64,000 bases of DNA from Crocodylus rhombifer (Eukaryota > Chordata > Crocodylia > Crocodylidae): NCBI GenBank assembly GCA_038503035.1, contig JAVSML010020823.1:159925-223924 (forward strand), written 5' to 3'. Made by a program: the position numbers and the translations under genes. The notes under the pieces were generated by a model. It made no database searches and was not told the origin of the DNA. It saw nothing but the letters and a program-made list of their open reading frames with translations. Shown here piece after piece: positions 25,501-37,680 of the stretch (positions are counted from its first letter, which is position 1; every line of letters begins with the position of its first letter).

Positions 25501-27773
25501 TATTGTATTATATGGATAACAGGTCAAGGCATCCCAGACAAAATAGTTCTGTTCCCAATTCCACACCTGGACAATTCCTCCAGTGCCCTTACTCCTGATT
25601 TACACCAATGTAAATCACAAGGTGGTTATTTCAAGTTTCTCACAAGCAAGACAGTTTGTTTTCATTCATCATATGGTGCCCTGCAGGGTTCACCACATAA
25701 GACACATTTAATTAGGGCTTTTTTCTGGTTGGGATTGCAGTGAGGTGAGATTTTCTTAATGAATGGGGGAGGTGGGGACTGGGAGGAATGGTTCAGATTT
25801 TTTTTTTTACCTCAGTGGGAGTTGCATTTTATGTGTGTGCCTACATGTAATCCTTCTACAGCCCCCAGATAAATTCCTATATACCTAATATTAGTGAAAT
25901 TAGTCAAGGTCCCTGATAAAAGTCAATTTAATCTAATCTAATCCATCTATCTTTCATGGGCTTCAAAGCATCCCCTATCTGCGCCCCGCACAAAATCAGA
26001 GCGCTCCAAACAGACGGTGTTTGTTTCCTCCTGGCCTGGCCGAGGAGCAAGACTGTGCATGATGGGCCGTGTGCGTCTGCGTGGTGTATTCCCGAGAGTG
26101 CTGATCTTGGGGGAAAGCTTTATGGAAAAGGTCTCTGCTGCACTTGAATCAGGGTAGATGGCCTCGCCCTTGCCTCTCCCGATTGTGATTTTCATAGCAG
26201 GGGTCCAGCGATGGGAGGATGCTCAGCACCTTGTGCTTTGTGTCTGGTACCTGAGCCTAGGCCACTGCAGTATCTCTAGGGAGCATTGCTGTCTTGGGAG
26301 ACCGGGGAGGGTAAAGCAGTCTCAAAAGTGGTCATATCCCTTTCCATTATACTGTTTGTGGACAGGATCATGGCCATCTCAGCTGAGAGATGTGAGTGCT
26401 AGACATTATTTAAGTGCTGTGTTTGGAGTCGAGACACAAGATGCAAACTCCACCGGTCCCCCCCGGTCCTATTTCCCTCCCCCCCCCCCCGCATCGGTTC
26501 ACAATTTTATCCACCATACGAATAACATTGCTCGTGCCAGATACCCTGCAATCAGCCCAGGGGCAGTTTTGTTCTTGCTGATGCCAAAGCCCAATGTTTC
26601 CATGGCCCTAAGTGAGAGAAGGAAGGGGCCCTGCATCTGCAGCTGGGGAAGGTGCGGCTGCTCTAATGATACCCCAGCTAATTAACATCCCGCATGATTA
26701 TTCCGGCCCGGTTTCTAGGAAGCAGACCCAGTGTTTCAGCACCTAGTTGTGGACAAGTGGCACATGGATGCCTGTTCAATGGAAACTCTGGGGTTGACCA
26801 CAAGTCTGCTTACAGCCGTTAGCACTCGGGAGCTGGCACTGAATAGCAGAAATACCCTGGCACTCGGCTCCTTTCATTCTCCTTCTCTGCTGGACAAAAG
26901 CTACCAAAGGGTCAGTTTGCCTTAAGTTACTAGAAATGGTTTAATCCTCTGTGCGGTGCTTATTATTTTAGTGCTTTTGTTATGGGAAACCTCCCAGTGC
27001 GTTTTCCATTCTGCGCTTGGTAACAGAAAATAAATGTGCAGCTCGTTACAACAAATACAAGAATTGCCTTGGCCGGAGTTTTTCCCATGTATACCAGCAG
27101 AAAATTTGGCCTACGGTTAAGCGTTGCTTTTGTCTTTACACTCCAAGAACTGCAGAAAGGTTCGGTTTACAAAGAACGCGTAACGAACTAAATCCCGCAG
27201 CGGCAGCGATAATTTGGTGCATGCATAAATAAGAGCGTAGCTAGGATTAGCTAGGCACCCTCTGCTACCCAAAACAGGATCATGGCCTCTGTTAATTAGT
27301 GAGAATGACTTCATTATCAGAAACCTCCATTAGTCAAACTTACTCAATGCCTTTCATAATATGATAATAGTTTAAAGAGGAAATTTGAGGTCATGCTTGT
27401 TCAGAAATGTGAGTGTTGTAGGTGGAAAGGTTTTATAAAGTCTAAAGTCAACAGAAATATCTGCAACCTTTCCACCCCAAACTTTTCCACTTGATGTCTG
27501 GTGTAAGAAAAATTGAAAGCAGCCAACCAGACGCTAAAGGAAACGGAGTAGTCTGTGTTCATTGTTTGCGAAATCAAACAGCCTAAACAGGGAAGACCAG
27601 GAGATTGGTTCAGTTCTTCCAGTTTTACCCTATTATTATTATTGGGTTAGAGAAGCTATGCAGTAAAGCAGTATCGCTGCTAACTGGACAGTATCTGAAT
27701 ACCTGGTCAAGGACAGCACTGCAAGGTGAAATGCTTTGAGGCGACCATCCTAGCAGATATCATGTGCCTTTAC
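22555..27773 (-). other. NOL4L intron 3
   Basis: This 5.2 kb intron holds the 10-N gap at 24108-24117, a TA/CA-rich tract near 25440-25510, poly-T and poly-C tracts near 25800 and 26480, and AT-rich stretches with homeodomain-type TAAT motifs near 24980-25060 and 27210-27310. No exon or complete mobile element is recognised. Confidence 0.75.
24108..24117. other. Assembly gap (10 N)
   Basis: Ten Ns lie between a short C-run and GAGGGAAGGGGGGG. The homopolymer flanks suggest an unresolved G/C tract; the true size is unknown. It lies in intron 3, away from exons. Confidence 0.99.
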
Positions 27774-27885
27774 CTTTGGGCTCCAGTCCGTTGGAGTTGA
27801 AATGCATCCTCTTCTGGCACTCTGTGCAACTCATCAGAAACCTGGTCACAGCTTCTCTTGGAAGGAAAGCATAGGTCTCTGCAAT
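27774..27885 (-). CDS. NOL4L: NOL4L coding exon 3 (37 codons + 1 nt)
   Basis: The exon encodes IAETYAFLPREAVTRFLMSC then TECQKRMHFNSNGLEPK, a family signature (YAFLPREAVTRFLMSC) with a conserved Cys pair, C-x2-C, in SCTEC. The acceptor is TTTTCCCAG before 27885, a good polypyrimidine tract. The donor after 27774 is GTAAAG. It starts in phase 0 and ends in phase 1; the split Glu codon is completed by exon 4. The length is 112 bp. No stop or frameshift is seen. The flanking intron sequence shows no similarity to coding sequence. Confidence 0.95.
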
Positions 27886-30800
27886 CTGGGAAAACAATGA
27901 GACGTCTGTGTGTCCTGGAGAAGGGAGACGGCTTAAAACACAGCACCGGGCAAGTGACAGAAGGGATCACCGGCCCTGGCCCACCTCGCCTGGCGCAGCA
28001 AAGGAAGAGCGGTATTGATTCAGAGCACAACGCACCAATCCCTCAGCGCCCCGTCCTGCTGAGCGCACCAGGCCCTTTTCTGCAAGGGGTGGAGCTGAGC
28101 ACCGTACTGGAGGTGCTAAGGATGAGGCTCATGGCAACCCCTGATGAAGGGATTAAGACCTCTGGGCATCCTTCGTAGTCAGTACCCAGTACCATCCCCT
28201 CTCGCTAGGAAAGACTAAACTGTGAGTTGTGAAAGCACAGTGAAGTCTCTCCATTTCCTGCCCAATTTCCCCTTGTCGTTGTTCCATTACATCAGTGACT
28301 TGAAGGATCCGTTCATCTCGTTAGGGGCAGCTCCGTCTTTCCCTCAATGCAAACCAGTTAGTGTTCACAACATTTTGGATGCCTGCAACACATTTTATCT
28401 GGGGAACTGCAAGCACTTTTACAACTATTCATCTACTGAGTCTCTTGCAGCTTGATGCGATTAGCCAAATGTGTCCCCCGTTTTATAGATGAAGGCACAG
28501 AAAAACCAAGGCCAAATTGTTCCAACCTGGGACCCTGAAGTTAAGCATCCATCTCCTTATTTTAGCAACCTGGACATGACAGGCCAAAGCACTTCCCCCA
28601 ACTACCCCTGTGCTGAGCCTAGTAACTAGTGTGTGGCTGAAGGCATCCTGTCTTGACTGGCAAGCATCACCCCCTTGGGCAGCTTGTTCCCATCATCTCA
28701 CAGTTCGGTCCAGGAGGCTCATCCTAGCAAATGAGTTGCAGAGCCAGGAAGAGACCCCTGACTCCCAGGCCCTGTTCTGATTGGGGAAAGTCCTCCTCCT
28801 GTTTTGTTTTGCTAGGAAAAATCAAAAACACTTAAAAAACCACCAATTTTAGTTTTTTGGGGGGGGGGTTGAGCGGGGAGGGTCTCGTTCAAAAGAAGGG
28901 GCAGAAAAGGAAAGAAGAACAAACTCATGTTGAGAAGGGGGCAGGAGGAAGGGTTTTGGTTGGAAATGGATTAAAACAGATTTCTGGAAGCAAAAGTTAT
29001 GGAGAAGAGAGACAGTCACTTCCACTAAGTGGCAGCATAGCCTCGGTTTTACATGCATGCTAATAGCGAGTGGGCAGAAAGTTGCACAGCTTGTCCCGCG
29101 GCTCCAAACTGGGGACGCAGAGCCCTCTGGGGCAGACACCGCCCCATCTAGCTCCACGCCTCCAGTGACCGAGCCACCGCCCAGCTCGGCCCTTCCAGGC
29201 ATCCGTGAAACGTTTGTCAGGTTGGACAACGAGGCGGGAAGACTGCAAGTCAGGCACATGGAGCCTGCTGCTGGCAAAGGTGTCGGTCTGAAGCCTACGA
29301 GAGGGCAGCCCGAGCCCGGCTGACAGGAGTACGGCCGGCTCTCCTGCCCCTCGCCCGCTCCAGCCGCACCGTGGTGTCTGCTGCAAATGTCCGGCTAATT
29401 TTAGTGATCCAGTTGTTATTTCTCAGCTGACTTGATGCTCTGCAGAGCAGGCAGCTTCCTTGATGAGTTATCTCCCATCCAAATTCCCTTTCTGATTGCT
29501 TCTCTCTGGAGGTCACGGACAAGGGCAAACTCTCCGGTGACTCTGATTACAGACGGTGGAGAGGCAGAGGACTGGTGAGGGACGCTGTGCATCTTCTGGA
29601 GCTGCCCATCCAGACAGAGCCCCTTTGTGTGTCGGGGGCCCCGGATCAGGCGCCGCGTGTAATCTGCAGTATTTCACCTTCCCAGCCAGGCTGCAAATGT
29701 ATTCCAGGGCAGCGTGATGGGGCACCGGGGAGGACAGTCAGCTTGAGTCCTGCCAGGTCAGGAGGGGATATGCGCTGCTAATGTGATGATCTCAGCTCAG
29801 GAGGGAGCCTCAGGGGTGGAGCGTGGAGCTCTCTGACTGCTGCGAGCAGGCCTGGGAAAACAGACCGACCCAGGCTGCTCCCCGGAGGCTGCGCTGCGCG
29901 CAGATTAGTCCTCCGGAGAGCTGGATTGAAGGAATTAGGGAGGGTCAGAGCAGCCTGCTGTGGAAATGAGCAGAACCTTCTGCACTGTGGCCACGCTGGT
30001 GAAGCTGCCCTCCTTAATTGCGGAGAGGTCACCCGCCGCCGGCCAGAGCACGGCTGCGTGCACAGTGGGCCTGCCGGCTCTGTGCTGCATGGCAGGGGCA
30101 GGAGCTGCGTGCACACAGCCCCCCGGTCCCGTGAGCCATTGGGAGGACACGAGATGTCTGCGCAGCGTTTTGCTCCCCAGCAGGAGCTCCAGCAGCACGC
30201 GGGTCCTGCCGGGAGCCCGGGCTCACGCAGCGTGCAGCGCCTGCAGGGCCTGCGATCGGTGCGGGGGCATGAGCATCCGCCGTGGCCTCCCGAGCTCGGC
30301 ATCATCGCGCTGCCAGGCAGGGACCCGGGCAGCCCTCGCAAGCAGGGACCCTGAGCAGCACACGCAGTGGACACGCAGGCTGCTGCCTGCGTCTGATACT
30401 CAGCAGCTTGCTCAGAGATGGGGAGGGGGGGAATTCAGCGCCTCGTGGGCAAGAAACAAGATGCAAAATATTTGCAGGGAAATATTTGACTTCCCCATGA
30501 TGCAGGCATCAGGCTCCATTTGTTCCTGGTTTAGCTACGGTGGCTTCAGCAGGGAGAGAGCAAGCTCTTTGCACCCGTGTGCTGGGATTCGTGCATGCCA
30601 GGCCTCCACTTGGCAGCGGAGGGACCCGAGATAGAAATCAGGGCAGCCCATGCGGCAAGTCAGGGCTGCGAGGGGGATGCCGGCCCCCCGGCCCCCAGAC
30701 TCCCATAGTCGTGACTCTCTGCCTTGGGGAGTCTGGGAGAAATGAGGCCTTTCTGTATAGCCGCAGCAGGCAGGGAGGCAGGTGGCTTCAAGCAGGGGAC

Positions 30801-31153
30801 GGGGTGAACATCCCCTCGCATCAGCAAGGCTTGAAGCCTGCGAGGAGGCTCCTTTGCCAGTCGTGTGCGGTTGCCTTTGTGTATCACAGCCTGGCCATTC
30901 CCTCCCAAGCCAGCGTGCACCCACACCACGGCTGCCACTTTCTTTTCCTGTCTCCGCAGCACAGCAGCTGTGCCCTCCTACAACACTCCCCGCCCTGCGC
31001 ACGCACACGCACGGCTTTCTGCATCCTCGCACTGGCAGCCCCTCTCCCCTCCCCAAATCCCACCCCCGCTCGTGCGGGCTCTCGCACCAGGGGGTCTTCC
31101 CCCTTTGCATCGATGCACCCGGCTGTCTGGGGAGAACGAGGAGGGAGCCTCAC
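27886..31153 (-). other. NOL4L intron 2
   Basis: This 3.3 kb intron includes a reverse-oriented MIR-like SINE near 28.4 kb. From about 29.1 to 31.1 kb the DNA is GC-rich with moderate CpG and several overlapping open frames on both strands. None of these frames resembles a known protein, so I treat them as compositional. Confidence 0.7.
28365..28530 (-). mobile_element. MIR-like SINE fragment, reverse
   Basis: CCCCGTTTTATAGATGAAGG CACAGA corresponds to the reverse complement of the MIR 3' core (CCCATTTTACAGATGAGGAA...). A further piece, GCAGAGCCAGGAAGAGACCC CTGACTCCCAGGCCC near 28735-28775, resembles the rest of a reverse MIR. If so, about 200 bp was inserted between the two parts. Confidence 0.5.
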
Positions 31154-31309
31154 CGCTCGGTAGGTTTTCTTCTGCCCGGCATGCTTGGGCGCTTTGCCTG
31201 GCTCCGACGAGTTCTCCACATGCATTGAGTATATGATGTCAAAGAAATCTTCCACCACAGCAACGCGTTTCAGAGAGATGCCCTCGGGCTCCGACAGTCC
31301 ATCTGCCCC
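31154..31309 (-). CDS. NOL4L: NOL4L coding exon 2 (52 codons)
   Basis: The exon reads GADGLSEPEGISLKRV then AVVEDFFDIIYSMHVENSSE then PGKAPKHAGQKKTYRA. It is one of the most conserved parts of the family; the VEDFFDIIYSMH and KHAGQKKTY motifs are shared with NOL4. The acceptor is TGTAG just before 31309, with a rather poor pyrimidine tract. The donor is GTGAGG after 31154. The exon is 156 bp, phase 0 at both ends, so it could be skipped without a frame change. An apparent in-frame extension past the donor (VRLPPRSP...) is intron. Confidence 0.95.
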
Positions 31310-32095
31310 CTACAACAGTGCAGGCAAGTTGAGTTAGTATCAGCGAGGGGTGACAGGGGTGGTGAGCTGGGCCTCGGGCTAGCGTGGCTGGGGAGGGGGC
31401 AGTCACAGCGTTCCCAGTGTTCCCACCCCGGGCGCGCAGGCTGAGGGGGATGAATTAAACAGGGCTCCAGGGAGGCTCCTCTCAGAGCCAGGGCAGTGGC
31501 GGCTGCTGCTGCTGCTGCTGCGCTTCTCTGGCTGCCAGGGAAACTGGGCCAAGAACAAAAGCAAGGGAAGAGTCCAAAGCGGGATTTTAACCAATTGAGA
31601 AATGCGGTTGTCATCATCTGGAGTGATCTCACTAGGCTGGGAATAGGAGGGAGCACCTTGGCCTTGCACTCAGCACCAGCCTCTCCGGGAGGCCAGGGAG
31701 TTTGCTAGCCCCCCACCCCTGGACTCAGACCAATTAGCAGAGCAAGGTTCAGCTGTGCTGCCAGGATGGGGTCCCCGAAGGAACAAGGGTGAATCGCCCT
31801 CTACCCTGCGCTGACCTTTCCGAAGCACGCTCCCTTACACGCCACCGCTGCCCTGCCCCTCGGTGTGCGAGGGACACGAGGATGTCATTCCGCCACACGG
31901 CAGCCGTGACGGACCAGGGGACAGTGCAAAGCGTGGGGAGCACCGCTCCTCTTCTCTGGCTGCCAAGTGTGGTGTCTACGCACACTGGTTAGGTGGGCCA
32001 AGAGAAGAGGAGGCATCCTTCTGTACACAGCAGCTGCTCGTGTCATTCCCTGGAGCGGTACCAGAGCCAGGAGTGCTGACAGGACATGGGGGAGT

Positions 32096-32720
32096 CATAC
32101 AAATGTAGAAGATGAGGGTTGGAAGGGACCTCAGAAGTCAACCCCCTGCTCAAACGGGACCATCCCCAAGAAGACCATCCCAGCCAGGGCTTTGTCTATC
32201 TGGGTCTTAAAAACCTCCAAGGATGTAGACTGCACCACCTCTCTGGGGAGCCTGTTCCAGTGCATCACCGCCCTCCTAATGGGAAAATTTTCCTAATATC
32301 CAAAGTCAGCTTCCCTTGCTGCAGCTTGAGCCCATTGCTCCTTGTCCTGTCATCTGCCCCCACTGAGACCAGTCCGGCTCCATCCTCTTTGCAGCCCCCA
32401 GCAGGGAGGTGGCGGCTGCTATTCAACCCCCCTCAGTCTTCTCTTCTGCAAACTTAATAAGCTCAGTTCCTTCAGCCTCTTTGCATAAGTCCCGTCCCCC
32501 AGCCCCCAAATCATTTTTGTTGCCCTCCACTGGACTCTCTCCAACTCGTCCACATCCTTTCTGTAGTTGGGGGGACACAACTGGACACAGGATCCAGATG
32601 TGGCCTCCCCGGTGCTGAGTAGAGGGAAGAATCGCTGCCCTCCATCCACTGGCAGCACTCCTACCCTTGCAGCCCAGGATGCCGGTCGCCTTCTTGCACC
32701 ACGGGCACCAGCAGCATCTG
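32096..32720 (-). mobile_element. CR1 LINE, 3' part with end of ORF2
   Basis: On the minus strand the segment encodes DVDELERVQWRATKMIWGL followed by YAKRLKELSLLSLQKRRLRG, the typical C-terminal end of the CR1 reverse-transcriptase ORF. It is followed by the CR1 3' region; on the plus strand this reads GTTGGAAGGGACCTC, then CCAACCCCCTGCTCAAA-like and CCTAATATCC-like motifs. It is 5'-truncated, as most CR1 copies are, and the frame is broken upstream. It lies in intron 1, in the same orientation as NOL4L. Confidence 0.9.
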
Positions 32721-33259
32721 TTTGGGCGTAGAGCTACGGGGGTTATCAGAAGCAGTCAGGTTTCTCAAGAGATGTAGCCTCCTCCTTAAGAAAGCACAAC
32801 TACTGCATTTCGGGAGAGGCGCACACGCACACAGGTATGATTAAGGCTGTTTCCAGCAAGCTAAGCTCGGGGTTGTGAGCTCAACTTTTCCATGTCATGG
32901 TTGCGAACACACGTGCAATCAGGCCCCTTGCAAGTGAGCCCTAGCTCCTCTCTCTCGCGCGCAGGAACCGCACCGCAACGTAACTGTCCCTTTTTAAAAC
33001 GGATTGAAACCAGGTCCCGTGCCCACAACGCAGGTGATTCGGAAGTAGCCGTTCCAGGGACCGCCAGAAACGGTTTGCTCTTTAGGCCTGGCCTGATAAC
33101 GACTGGACTCAACATGCTCAGGGGATATCATCTCTTCAAGCAGAGCGCTGCCCATACGCAAGGAGACATCTTGCACAGGCGTCAGCGTATAGGCTGCACA
33201 TAGACTATACGGCCTACAGCGAGAGGTACCGCTGGTTTAGCACAAGCGTGCCGTGTTTC

Positions 33260-36150
33260 CTGACTCACCCCCATCCCCTCCGGGCCCTCCGCGGAGGTGG
33301 CTGGAGCAAGGGGGGTCCATAGAGGGGCAGGGATGACCGTGTTTCGGGTGCCCGATGGAGCATTTTGGAGGAGGATCAGTTTAATTTCTACGGTCCCTTA
33401 TTCCGGGGGAAAAGCGCGGCCACACCCGAGGGGGGATTGTGTCCGACCCCACGTGCAAATCCCCCGACGGCTGACCCTTGCCCGCCTCCGCCCTCGCGGA
33501 GCCAGGCCGCCGTGGCCTGCTCCCAGGCTGCTGCGGGGCTAGCCGGGCTCTCAGACTGGGCGTCTCTGGGTACCGCTGCTCGTCTGGCACCAGGCTGCTC
33601 TCCAACCCCCACCGCAGCTGTGGTGGAGGAGCTGCGTCCTCGGCCGCTCTCGCCCTCTGGAAGGGCCTGTGGGCAGGGCTCTGCCTCGCGCAGCATCCCT
33701 CCTCCTGGCTCCTCTCCCTGCTCCCGTCCTTTGTCCCTCTCTGGGCACATCACCGTGCGGGGCACGCTGTTGCAAAGGCACGAGCTATAAGACGGGCGCT
33801 CGGGAGGCTCAGACCCCGCTCCGGGGTCTGAGCAAGCGTGGGCCTTCGGAGAGGCCGAGCAAAGCCCCCCGGCCCCGGGACCACCACCACGCCACCTGCT
33901 TAAAATGGGAGCCGGGCTCTTGAAAGACCAGGAGATGGAAATCGGGACGATCAGACTCATTCGGCGCGGCGGGGGTCTGCGAGGGGGGTTAGCTGCCTTT
34001 CAGGGGGTTTTGATGGGGTGGAGAGGCCGCACGCAGCCTTTCCCTTCGCCCTTCTCTGCGCTCGGCAGCCCCCAGGGCACCGGGGCCGCAGGCGGCTTGG
34101 GCAGAGGCCGTTCCGCAGGAGCGAAACAAGCCCCCGCCGGGCACCAGGGCAAGAGGCGAAACTCCAGAAAATGGCTGGCGTGCACCCCGTGCCCGGCCCT
34201 CGCAGCCAGGTCTCCTTTGCCCTTTGTCCGCCTCCGCCCTGCGCCGCCCGGGGGCCGAGCCCTCCCTCCCCCGCTCCCTTCTCTTGCCCCCCGAGCCTCG
34301 AGGCCCTGTCTCCCCCCTCGCCGCCTTTCCACCCTTGCAGGCCGGGCTTTTCCCGCCGCCCCGGAGAGGGCAGGGGAGGGCGCCGCCGTGCCCGCCGGCG
34401 AGCAAGCGGGGTCTCGGGGAGGTCTGCGGGGCAGCTGAGCCCAGCGCCGTGCCCGCCGCCAGCCGCAGCGGCCCGCTGCCAGGCCTGGGGACTGGCCCGC
34501 CCGCTCAGGCCTTTGCTGGCCCGGCGCTAATGACTGTTGACAGGCCGCAGAGGCTGCCCGGGCGACATCTGCTCTGCCGGCTGCGTGCGGCGGGGTCCGG
34601 CCAAGGGAGGAGCACCCCCCGCGGGCGGCCCCCCCGCCGCCCTCCCCAGGCCCGAGTTTAAAAGCCCTGTTAGAGCCACGAGCGCCTCTTCGTCAGGCAG
34701 GTAATGAGGGTAACCATGGTAACCCAGCAGAGGAAGTGTATTCTGCAGGAGACGTTAATCCGCGCTCCCTCGAGCTGGGACAGCCTGACTTTTCATTCTC
34801 ACACAGTAATTAGATACCAGCTGTCAGTGCAGGGGGAACGGCTCGGGCAGCCCGGGCGGGCGGAGGCGCAGGGAGCGGGGTGGCACAGCCACCAGCACCC
34901 TCCGCCCGGCTCCGAATCCCCCCGTGCCCTGCACACCTGCCGCAACCGCACGCCTGCCATCTCCCCGGCCTCCACTCCCCGCCCCAGCCGGGCTGCTCCC
35001 GAGGAAAGCGGCTTGCCCCGTGCCCTCGTCCGCCCGCGGCGCCGCGAAGGGCGTGCTGCCGCCCGCGAAGCGGAGTCCTCCCGCCTTCTCGCTGCCCGGC
35101 CTGTCCCCGTCTCTTCCAGCCCGTGCTAGCCAGGCCCGCCGCGGGCCGCGTTTCCCCCGTCAAACCCATCTTTCTGCTCTGCAGACCGCATCCTGCCCGG
35201 GTCCCGCGCCCTGCTGCAATGCGACGCCCTCCTCCCCCACCCCGGCTCGGATCTGCAAGCTCGCAGACCTAGGCGGGAGCCGTAGGGACCGCGCGTGGGC
35301 TGCGGCGGAGGCCGCGGGGCACTTGCAACGGGGCTCTCCGTGGCCTAAAGCTGAGCGAGGTGGGCTGCAAAGCAAAGCTTGCTTTCCTCCGTGGGACCCA
35401 CCTCGTGCTGGCGGTCGCCATCCGATCCCCCGCGCGCTGCCCCACCGGCGACCTGTGCGAGCGACCGCCCCGTCCCGGAGTAACGGGACGCCCCTTCCCC
35501 GTGCCGAGCGCGCCCCGGCTCCGAGCATCCTCTGCAGAGGCCGAAGCCCCGTCTGCCAGCGAGTCCGGCCCCTGGCCCCCGGGCCCCGGCCCTGTCAACG
35601 TGACCTGCCCAGGATGGGCCTAGGGCAGGCGGGTCGGGACCGGCAGAGCAGGAGGAAACCTGCAGGCCCGCTCGAGGGGAAGGGAGCCCTTGCCCATTTC
35701 TGTTTCTCCACGAAAAGGAGCAATGCTGGGGGAAAGGAGCGTGCTGGCTCTAGGAGGCACGAGGCTCGTCGGGGCTGGGAGGGCCCGGCCACTTCCTCCC
35801 GCGCTGTGTCTGACTACAGATAGCTACTGCGCTCCCCTGGCCCCCCACCTCGGGGTGCTACCAGCTGAATTCAGCTTCCTGTCAATAAAAAGCCACTTCC
35901 TGCCCGTGAAGCCGAGCCTGATAATGGCAGGGCTCGCACGCGGTCCGAGAGCGGACCCTGCGCCGGCCTCGGCCCGGCCCCGAGGGGCTCCTCCTGCCCT
36001 TGCCCCGGCCCCCGCACCGCGCCCGGCAGGATCCTGTGTCCCGGCCTCCTGCCCCCGGGACGTGTGTCCGTCTAACCCCGAGCGCCTGCCGTCTCGTGGC
36101 CCTCGCAGACCCCCGACCCGCTGCCTCTCTGCTACCCTCCCTCCTCTAAC
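33260..36150. promoter_or_regulatory. Intronic CpG island in intron 1
   Basis: The stretch is GC-rich and CpG-rich over nearly 3 kb, well separated (about 11 kb) from the exon 1 island. It contains a perfect RFX X-box at 34710-34723 and, within 110 bp of it, Ets, homeodomain and E-box type motifs. Several open frames overlap on both strands but show no recognisable domain. It may be an enhancer, an alternative promoter or the start of a noncoding RNA; the sequence alone does not decide. Confidence 0.5.
34710..34723. promoter_or_regulatory. RFX X-box (perfect palindrome)
   Basis: GTAACCATGGTAAC fits the RFX consensus GTNRCC-N2-RGYAAC on both strands with no mismatch. It sits in the intron 1 CpG island next to AGGAAGTG (Ets-like) and GTTAATCC (homeodomain-like), with TAATTAGATACCAGCTG following near 34810. 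Confidence 0.6.
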
Positions 36151-37657
36151 TTTCCATGCAGGGAAAGCCCCACGGCACTGATCCATCAGTGCTGTTTCCA
36201 TTCTCCTTACTCCGGGGTTTTCCTCCTTCCTCGCTGGGACACGCGCCCTCTTGCTTTCTCTCTCTACCCGGCAATACTTCCTTGCTCCGAATTGTAAACC
36301 CTTCGCGGCTCAACCTGCTGCATGCCCAGAGGCGCCCTCGAACGCCTGCTGTGGAGCTGTGAGGCTTCAGCTAGACTCCCCCAAAATGGTGCTCCTCTCC
36401 TCCCTCTTATTTAGTTTTTTTGGGGGGTGTAATTTCCTGTAAAGAGTATTTTCATATCTTTTTAAAAAGAAAACCCTTGCTCCTTATAGAAAAACTGCCT
36501 GTCACAATAACAGCAACCAGGTATGCTCTTGAGAAACCTCTTCCAGCCTGGCTGGTACCGGGGCTGCAACACAGGGTTCATTTTGACAGGTCAGGACTGC
36601 AGAATTTACCCTGCAAAAAGCAGCTTTCATCCCACCCCTAAATCCCACCGGGGTGAACAGCACCGTACCTAGGCTCGTGGTGGCCCCGGGAGAACTGCTA
36701 GTTTTGAGCCCCCCTTTGCCAGAGATAATGATAATAATTTTATTTAAAATAATTACTTTTTTTCACTATTTTCGGGTCCCCTTTCTGTCCGGGGCAGCCG
36801 CCCAGTTGAGGAACTTTGGGTCAAGAAACTACCGTGCATCTACAGGAAAGCCAGGCCCTATATTTGGTGCCTTTGGGGCTTTAGGAAGTTCACTCCCAGG
36901 CACGGGCGAACTGGGCGGCTGAAAGAAGAGGCACGACCCCCCGGCTCTGGCTTGCCCCTCTCACCCACAGAGCCACGGACACAGCACGAGCTTTGGGAAA
37001 AGGAATGAATATTGAGGCAAGAGTGAGACGAATGTGGCATTAGGCTTCATGACAATACATCAGAAGAAATGAAAACCTTTCCTTTGTAAACCGCGCTCTT
37101 TCCCCTGGTTTCCCTGATAATATGTTTTTAGGGAGGATTTTGAACACCTGAGCTGGTTGGGAGGCAGAAAACCATTGCTACCACTTTTAGCCATTCTCTC
37201 CCCATCCACCTTCAATAAGCACTTAAGTACCACCTTGAGTTTTCAAGCCACCGAGCACATTATCGAGAGCCCAATGAGGCCCTTACAGCTAGGGCTCCAT
37301 GGGCTGCAGAGGGAACGGGGTTTAGGGCTGCTAGCAGGCCAGCCTTGACTCCAGCCCTGCGAAGCAGGCAGAGAAACACAGAGGTGCCCCTAAACCACCC
37401 AGCGATCCCGTGAGAGCACCGCGGGAGTCGCTCTCGGCGCACTGGACTGCGTTGCTTCTCTAACCTGAACGTCTGTTGTACTTTTTGCCCCATAAATACT
37501 TGCTCAGCGGAGGCTGGGGGTGCAATTTCTCCATGGCAGAGAGCAGCAGGGACATTTCCCTTCACTAGCAATATGGGAGCTCAGCTCTCACGGGAAGCCG
37601 GCTGCTTCAACCTTGTGGCAGGGGAGCTGGGGCTAGAAGAGGAGTTCAAGCCTGGGC

Positions 37658-37680
37658 TTTGACCTTGACCTTGACCTATT
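37658..37680 (-). promoter_or_regulatory. Three tandem nuclear-receptor half-sites
   Basis: TGACCT occurs three times head to tail at 37660-37677. On the minus strand this reads AGGTCA three times with TCAAGGTCA at the second and third copies, the extended half-site bound by ERR and NR5A (SF-1) receptors. It may be chance or a degenerate hexamer microsatellite. Confidence 0.4.

Noticed and set aside
29778..31236. Multiple open frames of 120-220 codons in intron 2
   Set aside because: They overlap on both strands in GC-rich DNA with no recognisable protein similarity or paired splice sites.
31154..31300. Reading the exon 2 frame through the donor (VRLPPRSP extension)
   Set aside because: A GTGAGG donor follows GCG at 31154 and the next family residues (IAETYAF) are in exon 3, so the extension is intron.
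32419..32658. 79-codon minus-strand frame as a host gene
   Set aside because: It encodes the end of a CR1 reverse transcriptase; it is transposon debris.
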